A DNA stretch of 64,000 nucleotides, taken from contig NZ_CP151842.1 of the NCBI RefSeq assembly GCF_038452265.1, positions 1,984,001 through 2,048,000 on the forward strand, in the 5' to 3' direction. Below, piece by piece: positions 61,177 through 64,000 of the stretch (positions within the stretch are counted from its first letter, which is position 1; every line of letters begins with the position of its first letter). The position numbers were made by a program, and so were the translations under genes. Below the pieces are notes generated by a model. It worked only from the letters and a program-made list of their open reading frames with translations, was not told the DNA's origin and ran no database searches. Source of the DNA: Vibrio diazotrophicus. GTDB lineage: Bacteria; Pseudomonadota; Gammaproteobacteria; Enterobacterales; Vibrionaceae.

Positions 61177-62315
61177 GCTTCCTGCTTTTCAATCAAAAAA
61201 ACATTGTTATTGCCGCCAAAACCAAAGCAATTGATCAAAAAGACACCTTGTTTACATGAAATAGGCTCTTGAGTAGGAGACCAGTTCATTTCAGGGTCCA
61301 CCGTTGAAAAATTAGGCGTTTGTGGAATGAAACCATGGTCAATGGCATTCATCATCAACACTAATTCGCTCGTTCCACAACTCCCTAACGTATGGCCTAT
61401 ATAAGGCTTCAGAGAGAAAAACGGAGGGGCTACCTTAAACACTGACCTCATACCATTAATTTCGGCTAAATCGCTCAAATAACTCGCTGTGCCGTGCGCC
61501 TTAACGGCACGAATATCCTGACATGACACACCCGCATTATCCAAAGCTTGTTGAATCACTTTCGCCACACCAGATCCATCAGGATTAACACCTGTGACAC
61601 TGTGAGTTTCACAACGGGCATCTCCGCCAAGAAAGTGCCAAGGAGATGCCTTGATATCGCTACGGCTCATGAGAATCACACTTAATGATTCTCCTAGTAT
61701 CAAACCATCTCTGGTCATATCAAACGGCTTACAACTTTCAGTCGCCAAAAGTTGCATAGAGACAAACCCCTCCACAGAGTGGTCAGCAAAAGTTTCAATC
61801 CCGACCACTAATGCGTAATCGAGTATCTGACTTTCAAGCATAGTGGCGGCGTCTAAAATTGCATTTGAACTTGAAGTACAGGCTGTATTGTATGTGAGGC
61901 TAAAATCATTTAATCCAAAATGCGCACTTAGTCGTTCAGCATATCTCCCGTTCCCAACTCTCTGCTTTGCAATGGATAGTGTTTCTTGCTGCTTGATACT
62001 TTCACCAAGGGGAACAGACAAAGATAGATCATTGGAAGCACAGCCGACGAACAAACCACATCGCGAGCGCTGACTAGGCTCAATTGCGCACTGCTCGAAA
62101 ATCGAATCGATTAATGCTGTTAAATATGGAACAGGGTCGAACAACGCATCGAACTTTCCTTTATTCCGTATCGCATAGTAAGGAATCGTTCGTTTTTGGT
62201 CGAATACCTGAATGGCTTTACTCTGAACGAAAAACTCACCATTCTGTAACGCTTCTACTTGCTGCTGTTTGTCGCCCAAAGCACTAAGAACTTCTCCCGC
62301 TAAAATAGTGATCAT
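61173..62315 (-). CDS. Beta-ketoacyl-ACP synthase (FabF-like)
   Basis: A 380-residue condensing enzyme. The triad is intact: Cys146 in YNTACTSSSNA, His274 in KAHGTAS, and His308 in KPYIGHTLGSCG. It ends CFGFGGNNNVFLI, the usual C-terminal glycine loop. It is shorter than FabF (about 410). The ATG at 62315 lies 4 bp after the ACP stop; a frame extending back to 62345 overlaps the ACP gene. Placed with a dedicated ACP and an ABC exporter it belongs to secondary fatty-acid or polyketide synthesis, not to the core cycle. Confidence 0.85.
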   Translation of the reverse strand: MITILAGEVLSALGDKQQQVEALQNGEFFVQSKAIQVFDQKRTIPYYAIRNKGKFDALFDPVPYLTALIDSIFEQCAIEPSQRSRCGLFVGCASNDLSLSVPLGESIKQQETLSIAKQRVGNGRYAERLSAHFGLNDFSLTYNTACTSSSNAILDAATMLESQILDYALVVGIETFADHSVEGFVSMQLLATESCKPFDMTRDGLILGESLSVILMSRSDIKASPWHFLGGDARCETHSVTGVNPDGSGVAKVIQQALDNAGVSCQDIRAVKAHGTASYLSDLAEINGMRSVFKVAPPFFSLKPYIGHTLGSCGTSELVLMMNAIDHGFIPQTPNFSTVDPEMNWSPTQEPISCKQGVFLINCFGFGGNNNVFLIEKQEA

Positions 62316-62319
62316 GAAA

Positions 62320-62589
62320 CTATTCCGGTTGCAGATGATCGGCAAGATGATTCACCGTGGTGACCACACGGCGGAACTCCTTCGGGTCCACTAAACGCAA
62401 GTTAAAGTGTCGTTGAAGCAACATAGAGATCTGTAATCCGTCAACGGAGTCAAACTCAAGTTCACTCTCTGGAGAAAATAGCATCACGTCATCAGACAGT
62501 TCATTCGCGTCAATGTCATCACGATCGCACTCTTCAAGAATCATTGTCTTTAGTTTTAATTTGAATTCATTATCCAAAGAGCCTCTCAT
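62320..62589 (-). CDS. Acyl carrier protein
   Basis: An 89-residue acidic carrier protein with the phosphopantetheine attachment serine in EFDSVDGLQISMLL (about residue 48). It should carry the acyl chain built by the adjacent ketosynthase. Start overlaps the permease stop by 4 bp (ATGA). It differs clearly from the housekeeping AcpP sequence (EDLGADSLDTVELVM). Confidence 0.85.
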   Translation of the reverse strand: MRGSLDNEFKLKLKTMILEECDRDDIDANELSDDVMLFSPESELEFDSVDGLQISMLLQRHFNLRLVDPKEFRRVVTTVNHLADHLQPE

Positions 62590-63746
62590 GCTTCTTTCCT
62601 TTTTTTAAATGTAAATATTACAGCCGCAAGACTAAGAGATATCAAGCCAAACAGACTCAAAGCGATAGCTTCTGGAATGATGTCTCGCACTCCACCACTA
62701 CGCAAAAAAATATCTAAGAAGCCTTCAAGCCCCCATGACATCGGAGAGATGTTGCTCAACGTTTGCATCGATTCTGGCATCACAACCTTTGGCACCATAA
62801 CACCGCCGATAGCGCCTAGGAGAATATTAATTATTCCGCCTATGGTTGTTGCTTGCTCCACACTGTCTACCGAAGTCGCAATTAAAATAGACAGACCAAT
62901 AGCAGAGATGCTTAACGCTATAGAAACCAATATCAATCCAAAAACGGAACCGGAAATTGTCAAAGGTGCCGCACCGAAATAAGGAACGACGAACATACCG
63001 ACCCCAATCATTAGCCATACCTGAACTTGGTTTATCAACATATAGGGAATGATTTTCCCGGCAAACAAATTAAGAATGCTGACATTCATCGTCAAAAGCC
63101 GTCTTAATGTGTTCTGCTTTTTCTCATTGATAAAGATGGTGGACATCGGAATGATGACGAAAAATAAACCGAAGACTATCCAAGAGGGCACACTTTGCTG
63201 TGTTGACGTTGGCTTTTCATTTTGTGCAAACTTGGCATAATTCACTTCAATAAAATCATCGTCGAAAGACTTAACGTCTCGCCCGCCACGCGAACCAAAC
63301 TGCTTTTGAATAGCTGAACTCATAGTGTCTAACTGATGTTTCATCACAATCAGTGACATCTGACTTTTAAAAATGCTTAACAGTGATGGAGAAGTATCAG
63401 CGGCAACCGTCAACTTAATATCTGATAAATCGCTTTCAAAGCCTTCAGGTATATCAACTATAAACTGAACCCCTTCATCTTCAGGGGAGCGGTACGTCTC
63501 TTCACTGTAATCCCGTTGTGAGAAAGATGGAGTCTCTGCCAATTCCTCTACTAATGTTTGACTGGCATGAGTCTGGTCTCTATCTATCACGATATAACTC
63601 ATCAGAGATTTATCGTCATTCATGACATCTTTTAAGGCGATAGACATAATTAGGATAAACACTGCCGGCATAATAAACAGTGCCGCTAACGCATGTTTAT
63701 CGCGACCTATTAGTAAAAACTCTTTCGTAAGCATCGCCTTAAACAT
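62586..63746 (-). CDS. ABC-2 type transporter permease
   Basis: A 386-residue permease. One N-terminal helix (about 20-40), a large extracytoplasmic domain (about 41-180) and five or six C-terminal helices (about 185-378) give the YhhJ/DrrB-like ABC-2 layout. The segment NEKKQNTLRRLLTMNVSILNLFAGK is the typical cytoplasmic loop. It overlaps the ATPase gene upstream by 8 bp, so the two form an exporter, likely for the product of the ketosynthase genes. Confidence 0.88.
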   Translation of the reverse strand: MFKAMLTKEFLLIGRDKHALAALFIMPAVFILIMSIALKDVMNDDKSLMSYIVIDRDQTHASQTLVEELAETPSFSQRDYSEETYRSPEDEGVQFIVDIPEGFESDLSDIKLTVAADTSPSLLSIFKSQMSLIVMKHQLDTMSSAIQKQFGSRGGRDVKSFDDDFIEVNYAKFAQNEKPTSTQQSVPSWIVFGLFFVIIPMSTIFINEKKQNTLRRLLTMNVSILNLFAGKIIPYMLINQVQVWLMIGVGMFVVPYFGAAPLTISGSVFGLILVSIALSISAIGLSILIATSVDSVEQATTIGGIINILLGAIGGVMVPKVVMPESMQTLSNISPMSWGLEGFLDIFLRSGGVRDIIPEAIALSLFGLISLSLAAVIFTFKKRKEA

Positions 63747-64000
63747 CGTTGCGATCCTTAGACGTTAGCTGAATAAACATCGATTCTAAGGTTGTTGTTC
63801 CATAGCGGATATTTTTGACTTTACGTTGATTTGCTTCCAGTGAGTTAAGGACCTGAGTAACCACTGAAGCCTCTGTGGTATTGAGCAACAGGGTTTCGTT
63901 ATTGATCACTTGCACCATCTGTTGCGCCTCAAAAAGACCATTGATAGATTGAGTCTGAGGATAGAGTTCAACAACTACCTGTTGCGCCTCATGATTGTTA
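63739..64000 (-). CDS. ABC transporter ATP-binding protein, C-terminal fragment
   Basis: The last 86 codons of a gene entering from the right edge. The peptide ends TLESMFIQLTSKDRNDV, the typical C-terminal tail of ABC-2-type ATPases (TLEDVFLxLT). Walker motifs lie outside the window. Its stop overlaps the permease start by 8 bp, so the two form one exporter. Confidence 0.8.
   Translation of the reverse strand, partial: NNHEAQQVVVELYPQTQSINGLFEAQQMVQVINNETLLLNTTEASVVTQVLNSLEANQRKVKNIRYGTTTLESMFIQLTSKDRNDV

Noticed and set aside
1..64000. tRNA, rRNA, CRISPR arrays, insertion sequences, integrases
   Set aside because: Reading through the intergenic regions I found no cloverleaf-like, regularly spaced repeat or transposase/integrase sequence. 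This was by eye, so a tRNAscan or ISfinder search could still find something.

Overview
The window is a stretch of a gammaproteobacterial chromosome, most likely from Vibrio (Vibrionaceae). The evidence is gene content and order: smtA/cmoM-mukF-mukE-mukB with elyC divergent, cmoAB, aat-bpt-infA, yciN beside topA, and a tfoY gene behind a cyclic-di-GMP riboswitch. Protein lengths match these families. Most of the window is ordinary core genome. No rRNA, tRNA, CRISPR array or insertion sequence was seen.

1-7.5 kb holds citrate genes: the oxaloacetate decarboxylase sodium pump (oadG-oadA-oadB, running off the left edge), citX, citC, and a TctCBA tricarboxylate transporter. Three transcription units here share a 19-bp upstream motif in one orientation, which suggests a common regulator. 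7.7-18.3 kb is housekeeping: two small uncharacterised enzymes, tdk, aspS, a YecE-like protein, cmoA/cmoB for wobble-uridine modification, and a three-gene locus of a retropepsin-like lipoprotein, a membrane inactive-transglutaminase protein and an ATP-grasp ligase.

18.4-23.3 kb is an A+T-rich island with two abutting genes: a UvrD-like helicase and an OLD-family ATPase/TOPRIM nuclease. This is an enlarged Gabija-like anti-phage pair. The gap upstream of it carries remnants of decayed reading frames. After it come a PAS-GGDEF diguanylate cyclase and a divergent DMT exporter/LysR pair.

26.9-36.6 kb looks like a complete catabolic locus for an oxidised beta-glucan disaccharide, best guess cellobionate. 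It has a sugar ABC importer, a Gfo/Idh oxidoreductase, a LacI repressor with a perfect palindromic operator, a GH94 phosphorylase and a gluconokinase. Together these would import the sugar acid, split it with phosphate to glucose-1-phosphate plus gluconate, and phosphorylate the gluconate.

36.7-60.1 kb is core genome: the MukBEF condensin, cmoM, elyC, torD, purR, riboswitch-tfoY, glgC-glgA, topA, aroA, the N-end-rule transferases aat/bpt and infA. 60.3-64 kb is a translationally coupled operon (ABC exporter, acyl carrier protein, ketosynthase, ketosynthase-like protein) that runs off the right edge and probably belongs to a larger fatty-acid/polyketide-type biosynthetic cluster.
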